Shown here in pieces: positions 45,059 to 52,374 of a DNA stretch of 64,000 nucleotides. The notes below the pieces were generated by a model. The model was not told the DNA's origin. It saw nothing but the letters and a program-made list of their open reading frames with translations, and did no database searches. Source of the stretch: Actinoplanes ianthinogenes (GTDB lineage: Bacteria > Actinomycetota > Actinomycetes > Mycobacteriales > Micromonosporaceae). Position 1 is the first letter of the stretch, and each line of letters begins with the position of its first letter. The translations under genes were made by a program, and so were the position numbers. Where the stretch lies: positions 4,880,001-4,944,000 of the forward strand of contig NZ_AP023356.1 of NCBI RefSeq assembly GCF_018324205.1, in the 5' to 3' direction.

Positions 45059-45942
45059 CAGCTTTGGAAGCATCCCCCGGCAAGATCAAGTCCTTCCTGC
45101 GGCTCGTCATGATCGAGCACTCGGTCTTCGCGCTGCCGTTCGCGTACCTGTCGGCCCTGGTGGCGATCGACCGGGACGGGACCGGGCGGCACTGGGGCGA
45201 TCTGGTGCTGATCACCGTCGCGATGGTGTCCGGGCGGACGTTCGCGATGGCCGCCAACCGGATCCTGGACCGCAAGATCGACGCGCTGAACCCGCGCACC
45301 CAGAACCGCGAGCTGGTCACCGGCGCGGTGAGCGTCCGGACCGCCTGGACCGGTGCGCTGGTCTCGCTCGTCATCCTGGTCGTGGCCGCCGCCCTGCTGA
45401 ACCCACTGTGCCTGGTGCTGTCCCCGCTCGCGGTGATCCCGCTGGTCATCTATCCGTACGCGAAGCGGTTCACGAACTTCCCGCACTACGTCCTCGCCCT
45501 GGCGCAGGCCGTCGCCCCGGTCGGCGCCTGGCTCGCGATCACCGGCACGTTCGCCGGTTCCGGGCCGGCCTGGGTGCTCGGCGCCGCGGTCGGCCTGTGG
45601 ATCGGCGGGTTCGACATCATCTACGCCTGCCAGGACGTCGAGGTGGATCGCCGGATCGGGGTGCACTCCACGCCGGCCCGGTTCGGGGTGCCGACCGCGC
45701 TGCACATCTCCACCGCCACCCACGTCGTGACGTTCGCGCTGTTCGTGTGGTTCGGACAGTGGGTGGGCCTGAGCTGGTTCTGGTGGATCGGGCTGGCACT
45801 GACCGCGGGCGGCCTGATCTACCAGCACGTGGTGGTGACGCCGACCGACCTGTCGAAGGTCAACCGGGCGTTCTTCACCGCCAACGGCTTCATCGGCATC
45901 GCGCTGTTCGTCTTCGCGGTCCTCGACCTGGCCCTGTTGTAG
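45055..45942 (+). CDS. mqnP: UbiA-family prenyltransferase (MqnP-like)
   Basis: A 295-residue membrane enzyme with about eight helices. The first Asp-rich motif is NRILDRKIDALNPRTQNREL (N-x3-D-x3-D) and the second is YACQDVEVDRRIGVHSTPAR (D-x3-D). It prenylates 1,4-dihydroxy-6-naphthoate in the futalosine menaquinone pathway, by context. GTG overlaps the mqnL stop (GTGA). Confidence 0.93.
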   Translation: MTALEASPGKIKSFLRLVMIEHSVFALPFAYLSALVAIDRDGTGRHWGDLVLITVAMVSGRTFAMAANRILDRKIDALNPRTQNRELVTGAVSVRTAWTGALVSLVILVVAAALLNPLCLVLSPLAVIPLVIYPYAKRFTNFPHYVLALAQAVAPVGAWLAITGTFAGSGPAWVLGAAVGLWIGGFDIIYACQDVEVDRRIGVHSTPARFGVPTALHISTATHVVTFALFVWFGQWVGLSWFWWIGLALTAGGLIYQHVVVTPTDLSKVNRAFFTANGFIGIALFVFAVLDLALL

Positions 45943-45952
45943 CCAGACCGGT

Positions 45953-45982
45953 TGTAACCCGATCGGCCGCTCCGTCCGTCTA
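45953..45982 (+). promoter_or_regulatory. ECF-type promoter of the sigma gene inside the mqn cluster
   Basis: TGTAACC starts at 45953 and CGTCTA spans 45977-45982, about 17 bases apart. The pattern resembles the GTAAC/CGTC class recognised by SigE-family ECF factors. The start site falls at about 45989, the second GTG of the sigma gene, giving a leaderless message. Autoregulation is likely but inferred. Confidence 0.5.
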
Positions 45983-45988
45983 GTGATC

Positions 45989-46495
45989 GTGAGCGATCGA
46001 GAGGCCGAGTTCCGGGAATTCGTGGCCGCGCAGATGGAGTCTCTGCGCGGCCTCGCCTATCTCACGTGCGGCGACTGGCAGGCGGCCGAGGACGCGGTCC
46101 TCACCGTGCTGGCCCGGCTTTACGTGAAGTGGTCCCGGATCGACAACGTCGCCGGATACGCCCGGGCCGCGGTGGTCCGGGCGGCGATCGACGAGACCCG
46201 CCGTCCCTGGTGGCGGCGGGAGCGTTCCGGCGGCGACGACCTCCCGGAGCCGGTCGTGTCCGACCTGACGGGGGCGGTGCACGACCGGCTCGAGCTGCAT
46301 GCCGCGTTGCTCAAGGTGCCACCGCGCCATCGCGCGGTGCTGGTGCTGCGGTTCCTGGAGGGGCTGAGCGTGCAGCAGACGGCGGCGGCGTTGCGCTGCC
46401 CGGAGGGCACCGTGAAGGTGTACACGGCCCGCGGTCTCGACACGCTCCGGCGGATCCTGGGAGTCGATCTGGAGGAACGTCATGCGGTTGTCTGA
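45989..46495 (+). CDS. ECF sigma factor (SigE family) inserted in the menaquinone cluster
   Basis: A sigma factor of about 168 residues: region 2 (FREFVAAQMESLRGLAYLTC, AEDAVLTVLARLYVKWSRID) and region 4 (LLKVPPRHRAVLVLRFLEGL, QTAAALRCPEGTVKVYTARG). GTG at 45989 fits the promoter as a leaderless start; GTG at 45983 is also in frame and adds two residues. It overlaps its likely anti-sigma partner by 14 bases. It lies between mqnP and mqnM, where related genomes have these genes together. Confidence 0.88.
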   Translation: MSDREAEFREFVAAQMESLRGLAYLTCGDWQAAEDAVLTVLARLYVKWSRIDNVAGYARAAVVRAAIDETRRPWWRRERSGGDDLPEPVVSDLTGAVHDRLELHAALLKVPPRHRAVLVLRFLEGLSVQQTAAALRCPEGTVKVYTARGLDTLRRILGVDLEERHAVV

Positions 46496-47543
46496 GCTGC
46501 TCGACGAGGTGCGTGCGGAGGCGCCACCGCCGCGGTACGACGTCGACCAGGTGGTAGCGGCCGGTCGGCGGTTGCAGTGGCGCCGGCGGGTCGCCGCGGC
46601 GGCCGCGGCGGTGCTGACGGTCACCGCGGTCGTGGCGGTCCCGCAGCTGGCCGGCGGTCCGCCCCCGAGCCGGCTCACGGCTCCCGTGGCACAGGTCGTC
46701 CCGATGCCCTTCACGTACGCCTACGACGGCTTCACCGCGGGCCGGTTCCGGGTGGAGGAGACGCACGAGGCGACCATCGACTGGACCCTCAACATGATCA
46801 CCGACGTGCGGGACCCGGACCGCTGCCGGATGCAGTGCATGCTCGGCGTGCGTGCTACCGCGGTGACGGATCCGGTCTTCCAGCGGGAACGGTCGCGGAC
46901 CGCCGCCGAGCCGATCAACGGCCGGCCGGCGTACTGGCTCCTCGACCGCGAGATGGGCGACCTGGTCCTGCTCTGGGAGTACGCCGACGACGGCTGGGCG
47001 TTCATCGCGCGACCGAACATGAAGGTCGAGGCCGACGCGCCGATGTCCCGCGACGAGATGCGGACGGTCGCCGCCGCGTTCCGGCCCGGTTCGGCCCGCA
47101 CGGTGCCGAGCCCGTTCCGGCCGTCGTACCTGCCGGCCGACTGGCGGCTGGTCGAGACCCGGGGCATCAAGGGTTCGTCGACGGCGATCCTGCGGAAGGT
47201 GGCGACGGCCGAGAGCATGCGGCAGCCGACCTCCCGGACGATCTCGGTGGTCAAGCCGCCGCGCGCCGCCGACCTGCTCGAACTCGTGGCCCGCCCGTCC
47301 GGCGTGAACAAGACGCCGACCGCGGAGCCGATCTGTGTGAAGCAGAGCGACGGGGGTTACTGCCGGATGCGGATGCCCGAGCGGGACCTGGACCTGGACG
47401 TACGCGGAGGCACCGCGCTCTCCCTGGACGAACTCCGCCGGATCACCCTCGGCATGACCGTGGCCGACCTGGGAAAGCCGGCGACGTGGACCCCGATCAA
47501 CGACGCGTTCCCGGCCTCCGCGCAGCTCACCGTGGTCAAGTAG
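46482..47543 (+). CDS. Membrane-anchored putative anti-sigma factor
   Basis: A 353-residue protein: a cytoplasmic N-terminus of about 35 residues (MRLSELLDEVRAEAPPPRYD), a membrane segment (VAAAAAAVLTVTAVVAVPQL, about 38-57), and an extracytoplasmic domain of about 295 residues with four cysteines (DRCRMQC, EPIC, GYC). No zinc-finger motif. The short N-terminus with D-x-x-x-x-x-A and the overlap with the sigma gene point to anti-sigma function. Similar in layout to 34547-35314. The outer domain could sense a redox or ligand signal; this is inference. Confidence 0.65.
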   Translation: MRLSELLDEVRAEAPPPRYDVDQVVAAGRRLQWRRRVAAAAAAVLTVTAVVAVPQLAGGPPPSRLTAPVAQVVPMPFTYAYDGFTAGRFRVEETHEATIDWTLNMITDVRDPDRCRMQCMLGVRATAVTDPVFQRERSRTAAEPINGRPAYWLLDREMGDLVLLWEYADDGWAFIARPNMKVEADAPMSRDEMRTVAAAFRPGSARTVPSPFRPSYLPADWRLVETRGIKGSSTAILRKVATAESMRQPTSRTISVVKPPRAADLLELVARPSGVNKTPTAEPICVKQSDGGYCRMRMPERDLDLDVRGGTALSLDELRRITLGMTVADLGKPATWTPINDAFPASAQLTVVK

Positions 47544-47555
47544 CACACTGGAACT

Positions 47556-48173
47556 ATGCGGCAACCATGGATCGTCGGCGTCTCCGGAGCCTCCGGCACC
47601 CCTTACGCCCGGGCGGTGATCACCGGCCTGCTGGACGCCGGTGAGTCCGTCGACCTGGTCGTCTCCCGGGCGGCCCGGCTCACCCTGCTGGACGAGACCG
47701 GCGCGACGATCCGGGACGCGCACTGGAAGGACGACGTCGCGGCCTGGCTGGGCCGGGATCTCGGCGATCTGGCGTACTGGCCGGCCGGCGACCTCGCGGC
47801 CGGTCCGAGCAGCGGCTCGTACCCGGCGCGCGGGATGGCGGTGGTCCCGGCCAGCACGGCGGCATGTGCCGGGATCGCCATCGGGCTTTCCAAGGATCTG
47901 TTGCAGCGCGCCGCCGAGGTCAATCTCAAGGAACGGCGACGGACCGTGGTGGTGCCTCGGGAGACTCCGGTGACACGCAGTCACCTGGAGCACTTGATGT
48001 CGCTGCTCGACGCCGGTGCGGTGGTGCTGCCGGCCAGTCCCGGTTTCTACGGGTCCGGGGCAGACGCCACCGCACAGCAACTCGTCGATTTCATTGCGGG
48101 TAAGGTGCTGGACTCGCTAGGGGTGGAACACACCCTGATGCGGCGATGGAGCGGACGACTCGGTGAGCGCTGA
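47556..48173 (+). CDS. mqnM: UbiX-family flavin prenyltransferase (MqnM-like)
   Basis: A 205-residue enzyme that prenylates FMN, supplying the cofactor for the UbiD-type MqnL. Landmarks: IVGVSGASGTPYARAVITGL, GPSSGSYPARGMAVVPASTA, ERRRTVVVPRETPVTRSHLE and PASPGFYG near the end. It begins 12 bases after the anti-sigma gene, so it may share that transcript. The separation from mqnL and mqnP by the sigma pair is unusual. Confidence 0.93.
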   Translation: MRQPWIVGVSGASGTPYARAVITGLLDAGESVDLVVSRAARLTLLDETGATIRDAHWKDDVAAWLGRDLGDLAYWPAGDLAAGPSSGSYPARGMAVVPASTAACAGIAIGLSKDLLQRAAEVNLKERRRTVVVPRETPVTRSHLEHLMSLLDAGAVVLPASPGFYGSGADATAQQLVDFIAGKVLDSLGVEHTLMRRWSGRLGER

Positions 48174-48175
48174 GA

Positions 48176-48451
48176 TCAGCGCAGACCGTTCGGCGGGCCG
48201 TAACCCGCGCCCGGGTTGGTCGGGCCGCTGTTTCGCGGCTTGTTGGCCGCGTCGTCCTCGCGCATCTCCTCGATCACGCCGTCGCCCTCAAGCAGGGCCT
48301 TGACTTCGGATTCGCGGAATCGGCGGTGTCCACCCGGAGTACGGATGCTGCCGATGCGCCCGGCTGCAGCCCAACGCGTGACCGTTTTCGGATCGACGCG
48401 AAACAACGCGGCCACCTCGCCCGGCGTCAGCAGACGGTCTCCAGTGTCCAC
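48176..48451 (-). CDS. bldC: BldC-type MerR-like developmental regulator
   Basis: A 91-residue protein with the BldC helix-turn-helix: RLLTPGEVAALFRVDPKTVT, RWAAAGRIGSIRTPGGHRRF. It is about 20 residues longer than Streptomyces BldC, with an acidic and Asn/Pro/Gly-rich tail. BldC binds tandem sites and delays entry into development in Streptomyces. Its stop lies three bases from the mqnM stop (convergent). Gene symbol by strong similarity of the core. Confidence 0.9.
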   Translation of the reverse strand: MDTGDRLLTPGEVAALFRVDPKTVTRWAAAGRIGSIRTPGGHRRFRESEVKALLEGDGVIEEMREDDAANKPRNSGPTNPGAGYGPPNGLR

Positions 48452-48664
48452 AACCCCCTCCTCGGTTCTGTTTTCTGGAGCGGCCGGTGGTCACGGTGAG
48501 TGTCGGCATGCTCGATCGGGACGTAAAGCCATTAGAGCACCGCCCCTGAACCAAGTCCGTGAAATGCGGAAAAAGCCCCGATTGCGACAACGATCATTAT
48601 CCTGCCCCCCATTCGCCGCTACCGGGCGTGAGTGCCGAGCGGCCACCCGATTAGGGTTTCAGAC

Positions 48665-49114
48665 ATGGACTCCATCGACCTCCGGCTGATCGACCTGCTA
48701 CGGGAGAACGCGCGCTCGTCGTACGCCGAGCTGGCGCGCAAGGTCGGGCTCTCCGCCCCCGCCGTGCACGAGCGAGTCGGTAAGCTCGAAGCCGCCGGCA
48801 CCATCCGGGGCTACCGCGCCGACGTCGACCACGAGGCGGTCGGGCTCGGCGTCACCGCACTGATCGGCATCGTCGAGGATTCCGGTGCGGACACCGATGA
48901 CGTGCTCACCGCGGTGCGGGCGATGCCCGAGGTGGAGAGTTGCTATTTCATGGCCGGCGTGGAGTCGTACCAGCTGATCGTCCGGGTCGGCACCATTGCG
49001 GAGTTGGAGCAGCTGATTGTCCGGATCAACCGAACCGCCGGCGTCGCCTCCACCCGCACCGCGATCGCTCTCAGCACCAAGTGGGAGAACCGGCCGCAAC
49101 CCGGGATGGGCTGA
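48665..49114 (+). CDS. Lrp/AsnC-family transcriptional regulator
   Basis: A 149-residue regulator: N-terminal helix-turn-helix (DLRLIDLLRENARSSYAELA, KVGLSAPAVHERVGKLEAAG) and a RAM ligand-binding domain (VTALIGIVEDSGADTDDV, SCYFMAGVESYQLIVRVG). It is followed after one base by a cysteine desulfhydrase-like gene. Lrp-type regulators of cysteine breakdown are known (for example DecR/YbaO in E. coli), so cysteine is a plausible ligand. A TAGGGT element 8 bases before the ATG suggests a leaderless message. Confidence 0.92.
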   Translation: MDSIDLRLIDLLRENARSSYAELARKVGLSAPAVHERVGKLEAAGTIRGYRADVDHEAVGLGVTALIGIVEDSGADTDDVLTAVRAMPEVESCYFMAGVESYQLIVRVGTIAELEQLIVRINRTAGVASTRTAIALSTKWENRPQPGMG

Positions 49115-49115
49115 G

Positions 49116-50210
49116 ATGAGCCTGTCGCTGGACCGCTGCGACGACGCCGCCCGGGACTGGGCGCGCGACGCGATCGGCCTGGTCGAGGCGGATGCCAACC
49201 GGTCGGCCGACACCCACCTGCTGCCGTTCCCGCTGCCCGTCTCCTGGGGCATCGACCTGTATCTCAAGGACGAGTCCTCGCACCCCACCGGCTCGCTCAA
49301 GCACCGCCTGGCCCGCTCGCTCTTCCTGTACGCCCTGTGCAACGGCTGGATCGGCCCGCACACCACGATCGTCGAGGCCTCGTCCGGCTCCACCGCGGTC
49401 AGTGAGGCGTACTTCGCCCGGATGCTCGGCCTGCCGTTCATCGCGGTGATGCCGGCCGCCACCTCGCCGGAGAAGATCGCGCTGATCGAGTTCCAGGGCG
49501 GCAAGTGCCACCTGGTGGCCGACCCGACCACCGTGGTCGCCGAGGCGCAACGGCTCGCCGACGACCTCGGCGGCCACTTCATGGACCAGTTCACGCACGC
49601 CGAGCGGGCCACCGACTGGCGGGGCAACAACAACATCGCCGAGTCGATCTACAGCCAGCTCTCCCTGGAACGCCACCCGATCCCGGCGTGGATCGTGGTC
49701 GGCGCCGGCACCGGCGGGACCAGCGCCACCATCGGCCGGTACGCGCGGTATCGCCGCTTCCCCACCAAGGTCTGCGTTGTCGACCCGGAAGGCTCGGCGT
49801 TCTGGCAGGCTTATGTCGCCGCCGACTGGGGCCTGGTGACCGGGAAGGGTTCCCGGATCGAGGGCATCGGCCGTCCCCGGGTGGAGCCGTCCTTCCAGCC
49901 CGCCGTCGTCGACCGGATGATGCAGGTGCCCGACGCCGCGTCGCTCGCCGCGATGCGGGCCGGCTCGGCGGTCCTCGGGCGGCGCCTGGGTGGATCCACC
50001 GGCACCAACCTGTGGGGCGCCTTCCGGTTGATCGCGGAGATGCGGGCGGCCGGGCGGACCGGGTCGGTGGTCACGCTGATCTGCGACGGCGGCGAGCGGT
50101 ACGCGCACACCTACTACTCCGACGAGTGGGTGAGCGCCCAGGGCCTGCGCCTGACCCCGCACGCCGCGACGATCGACACCTTCCTCACGGATGGCACCTG
50201 GCCGGACTAG
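49116..50210 (+). CDS. PLP-dependent cysteine synthase-like enzyme (Cds1-like cysteine desulfhydrase)
   Basis: A 364-residue PLP enzyme of the cysteine synthase fold. PLP-Lys is in PTGSLKHRLARSLF (Lys62), substrate loop VEASSGSTAVSEA, and phosphate loop GAGTGGTSA. It closely resembles the mycobacterial Cds1 (Rv3684) type in the segments YALCNGWI, DQFTHAERATDWRGNNNIAE and IEGIGRPRVEPSF. Cds1 splits cysteine to sulphide, pyruvate and ammonia. Start one base after the Lrp stop; probable operon and regulation by it. Confidence 0.88.
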   Translation: MSLSLDRCDDAARDWARDAIGLVEADANRSADTHLLPFPLPVSWGIDLYLKDESSHPTGSLKHRLARSLFLYALCNGWIGPHTTIVEASSGSTAVSEAYFARMLGLPFIAVMPAATSPEKIALIEFQGGKCHLVADPTTVVAEAQRLADDLGGHFMDQFTHAERATDWRGNNNIAESIYSQLSLERHPIPAWIVVGAGTGGTSATIGRYARYRRFPTKVCVVDPEGSAFWQAYVAADWGLVTGKGSRIEGIGRPRVEPSFQPAVVDRMMQVPDAASLAAMRAGSAVLGRRLGGSTGTNLWGAFRLIAEMRAAGRTGSVVTLICDGGERYAHTYYSDEWVSAQGLRLTPHAATIDTFLTDGTWPD

Positions 50211-50244
50211 TCGCGCATCGACGAGCCGTGATTAGATCCGGCGC

Positions 50245-51618
50245 GTGGAAGATCCTTCGTATCCGGGTGGGCCGCCCCCGTTCGTACCCCACTATGGGCC
50301 GCAACCACCCGCCTGGCCGCCGGCGTTCGCGCCGCAGCCTCCGCCGAAGCGATCCCACACGACCGGAATTCTGGCGGCGTTAGCCGCCGTCCTGCTCGCC
50401 GCCGCGGCCGCCGCCGTCATCTTCTGGCCGGACCGCGACGAGACCGCCAAGGCCGACGCGGCCGGCAAGCCGACCCGTCCGGCGACGCCCTTCGAGTCGG
50501 CCCTGGAGGCCCTGCACCGGCAGGCCGAGGCGCTGGTCAAGGGCGACGAGAAGGGCTGGCTCGCGCCGGTCGACCCGGCGAACAAGGCGCTCGTCACCCG
50601 CTACCGCACGATGTTCACCAACCTGCGGTCGCTGGAGATCAGCCACGCCGAGTTCCACGCCGACAAGCTGGAGGGCGGCACCGCGGAGAAGGTGGTCACC
50701 CAGGCCGCCCTCGGCTACTGCTTCTCCGGCGTCAGCTGCCCCGCCTGGCGCAACAACTACGACGAGGGCCCGGCCAAGGCGACCTACCGGGTGACGTTCA
50801 CGCTGGCCGGCACGACGTGGCGGATCACCGAGATGAACGACGCGGCCGGCGTGGAGCACAACTACCTGCAACCGGCGCCCTGGGACAACCGGGAACTCAC
50901 CTTCGTCAAGGGCAAGCGGGTGATCGTGGCCGGCCCGAGAAGCCAGGCCAAGCGGCTCAAGCAGGTGCTCGCGCTGTCCGAGAAAGCCGCCCAGGTCACC
51001 GACAAGTACGCCGGGTTCGTCAACAACGCGCAGCGCCGCTACCGGGTCTACCTGGCCGACGAGGCGGGCTGGAAGAAGTGGTACGGCGGCATCGACCAGA
51101 AGTGGGTGATCGGCTACGAGATGCCGCTCAACGCGACCGGCGGCGACGTCATCCTGCGTGCCAAGGCCAGCGCCGACTCGCGGCAGCTCGCGGTCACCGT
51201 CCAGCACGAGCTGACCCACGTGGTCACCCTGGCCGGCGGGCACTGGGAGAACACCGACGACCAGTGGCTGGTCGAGGGGATCGCGGAGTACATCGGCGCG
51301 CTGCCCCGGGGGCCGCAGAACACCGGCAACCACGACGTGCTCTCCGAGTCGTTCCGCCGGCGCGGCGAGCCGAAGACCATCGCCGTGCCGCCGCTGTCCG
51401 ACGACGCGGACGACCTGACGGTCAACACGCTGTACGCCATGGGGCACTACGCGACCGCGTGCATGGCCGACAAGTTCGGTGAGCAGAAGCTGATGCAGTT
51501 CACCGATCTGGTGCTGCGGGCGGCGAAGAAGCCGGACGAGGCGTCGCGGACCGCGTACGGAAAACCGTTCGCCACCGTCGACAAGGCCTGCCTCAGCTGG
51601 ATCCGCGACCGGGTGTGA
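50245..51618 (+). CDS. Membrane-anchored zinc metallopeptidase (gluzincin-like)
   Basis: A 457-residue protein. A Pro-rich cytoplasmic start of about 35 residues, a membrane anchor (ILAALAAVLLAAAAAAVIFW, about 42-61) and an extracytoplasmic domain. The active site is VQHELTHVV (His321, Glu322, His325) with the downstream WLVEGIAEYIG (Glu344, Glu348), the MA-clan gluzincin pattern. An N-terminal region (about 80-200) resembles an NTF2-like fold with a C-x5-C pair (GYCFSGVSCPAW). Substrate unknown. GTG start. Confidence 0.82.
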   Translation: MEDPSYPGGPPPFVPHYGPQPPAWPPAFAPQPPPKRSHTTGILAALAAVLLAAAAAAVIFWPDRDETAKADAAGKPTRPATPFESALEALHRQAEALVKGDEKGWLAPVDPANKALVTRYRTMFTNLRSLEISHAEFHADKLEGGTAEKVVTQAALGYCFSGVSCPAWRNNYDEGPAKATYRVTFTLAGTTWRITEMNDAAGVEHNYLQPAPWDNRELTFVKGKRVIVAGPRSQAKRLKQVLALSEKAAQVTDKYAGFVNNAQRRYRVYLADEAGWKKWYGGIDQKWVIGYEMPLNATGGDVILRAKASADSRQLAVTVQHELTHVVTLAGGHWENTDDQWLVEGIAEYIGALPRGPQNTGNHDVLSESFRRRGEPKTIAVPPLSDDADDLTVNTLYAMGHYATACMADKFGEQKLMQFTDLVLRAAKKPDEASRTAYGKPFATVDKACLSWIRDRV

Positions 51619-52240
51619 TCCGCCGGGCCAGCCCCGGATAATCGACCACGAAGCCGCCGTCGTCGACCGTCAGATCGGCGGCGAAGGTCTCGCCCGCGCA
51701 CCTGATCCGGCCGTCGTCCAGCGGCGTGTAGATCTGGTCCGCCTGCACCACCTCCAGGCTCGGCACCAGCACCCACGCGACGCTCAGCCGGTGCGAGACA
51801 CCCGCGTTGTCCCCTTTGGTCTGCAGACCGAGCCGGCGGATCGGCAGTGTGTTGGTGAGCGGCGACCCGGCCAGGTCCACGTCGAACGCGCCGTACAGCT
51901 GATCCGGGTCCTCGATCCCGGGCAGCCCGGCCCGCGCGTGCCCGGCCGCCACCAGCGCCGCGTCCAGGTCACCCTGCTCGGAGGTGGTGACCCGCCAGCG
52001 CCCGGCGGCCAGCTCCAGCCGCACCCCGCGGGTCCAGCCGGCACCCTCGGCCCGCACGTCGAACCGCGCGGTCGTCCAGCCCGGATCGGTCTGGAGCTCG
52101 TAGTGGCAGGCATACCCCACCGGCGCCGCGGCGAGCACGGTCCCCTGCGCGTACAGCCCGTCCCGATCGGTCAGCCGCACCTGCTCGGCACCCGGCACAT
52201 CCCGGCGTTCCCAGAACAAACCCGCGGACAGCAGCCCCAT
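51593..52240 (-). CDS. Putative glycolipid-binding-fold protein (PF06475 type)
   Basis: A 215-residue cytoplasmic protein with the glycolipid-binding (DUF1089) pattern: FWERRDVPGAEQVRLTDRDG, YELQTDPGWTTARFDV, AFDVDLAGSPLTNTLPIRRL, AWVLVPSLEVVQADQIYTPL. Homologues are found in many actinobacteria and proteobacteria; function is unproven. It overlaps the 3' end of the metallopeptidase gene by 26 bases (convergent). Confidence 0.85.
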   Translation of the reverse strand: MGLLSAGLFWERRDVPGAEQVRLTDRDGLYAQGTVLAAAPVGYACHYELQTDPGWTTARFDVRAEGAGWTRGVRLELAAGRWRVTTSEQGDLDAALVAAGHARAGLPGIEDPDQLYGAFDVDLAGSPLTNTLPIRRLGLQTKGDNAGVSHRLSVAWVLVPSLEVVQADQIYTPLDDGRIRCAGETFAADLTVDDGGFVVDYPGLARRITPGRGSS

Positions 52241-52300
52241 ACCGGCAAGCTACCCGCCTTCCGGCCGACAAATGCATTTTCTTTCGTACGACCGGAGCCC

Positions 52301-52321
52301 TGTGGATAACGGTGTGGAAAA
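52301..52321. promoter_or_regulatory. Pair of DnaA-box-like sequences
   Basis: TGTGGATAA (a perfect DnaA box on the minus strand, TTATCCACA) is followed 12 bases later by TGTGGAAAA (one mismatch, same orientation). They lie between the glycolipid-binding-fold gene start and the helicase terminator. Two boxes this close are rare in GC-rich DNA; a role is unproven. Confidence 0.35.
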
Positions 52322-52323
52322 CC

Positions 52324-52359
52324 GGAAGCCCCGGCTCGCCGTGGCGAACCGGGGCTTCC
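52324..52359 (-). terminator. Terminator of the DEAD-box helicase gene
   Basis: GGAAGCCCCGG (52324-52334) pairs with CCGGGGCTTCC (52349-52359), with an inner TCGCC/GGCGA stem. On the minus strand it is followed by a GGTTTTCC tract. It sits 15 bases past the helicase stop. Confidence 0.85.
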
Positions 52360-52374
52360 GTGCTGTTCAGTTGA

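Noticed and set aside
52301..52321. Replication origin
   Set aside because: Only two DnaA-like boxes, no AT-rich unwinding region, and no dnaA, dnaN or parAB gene near.
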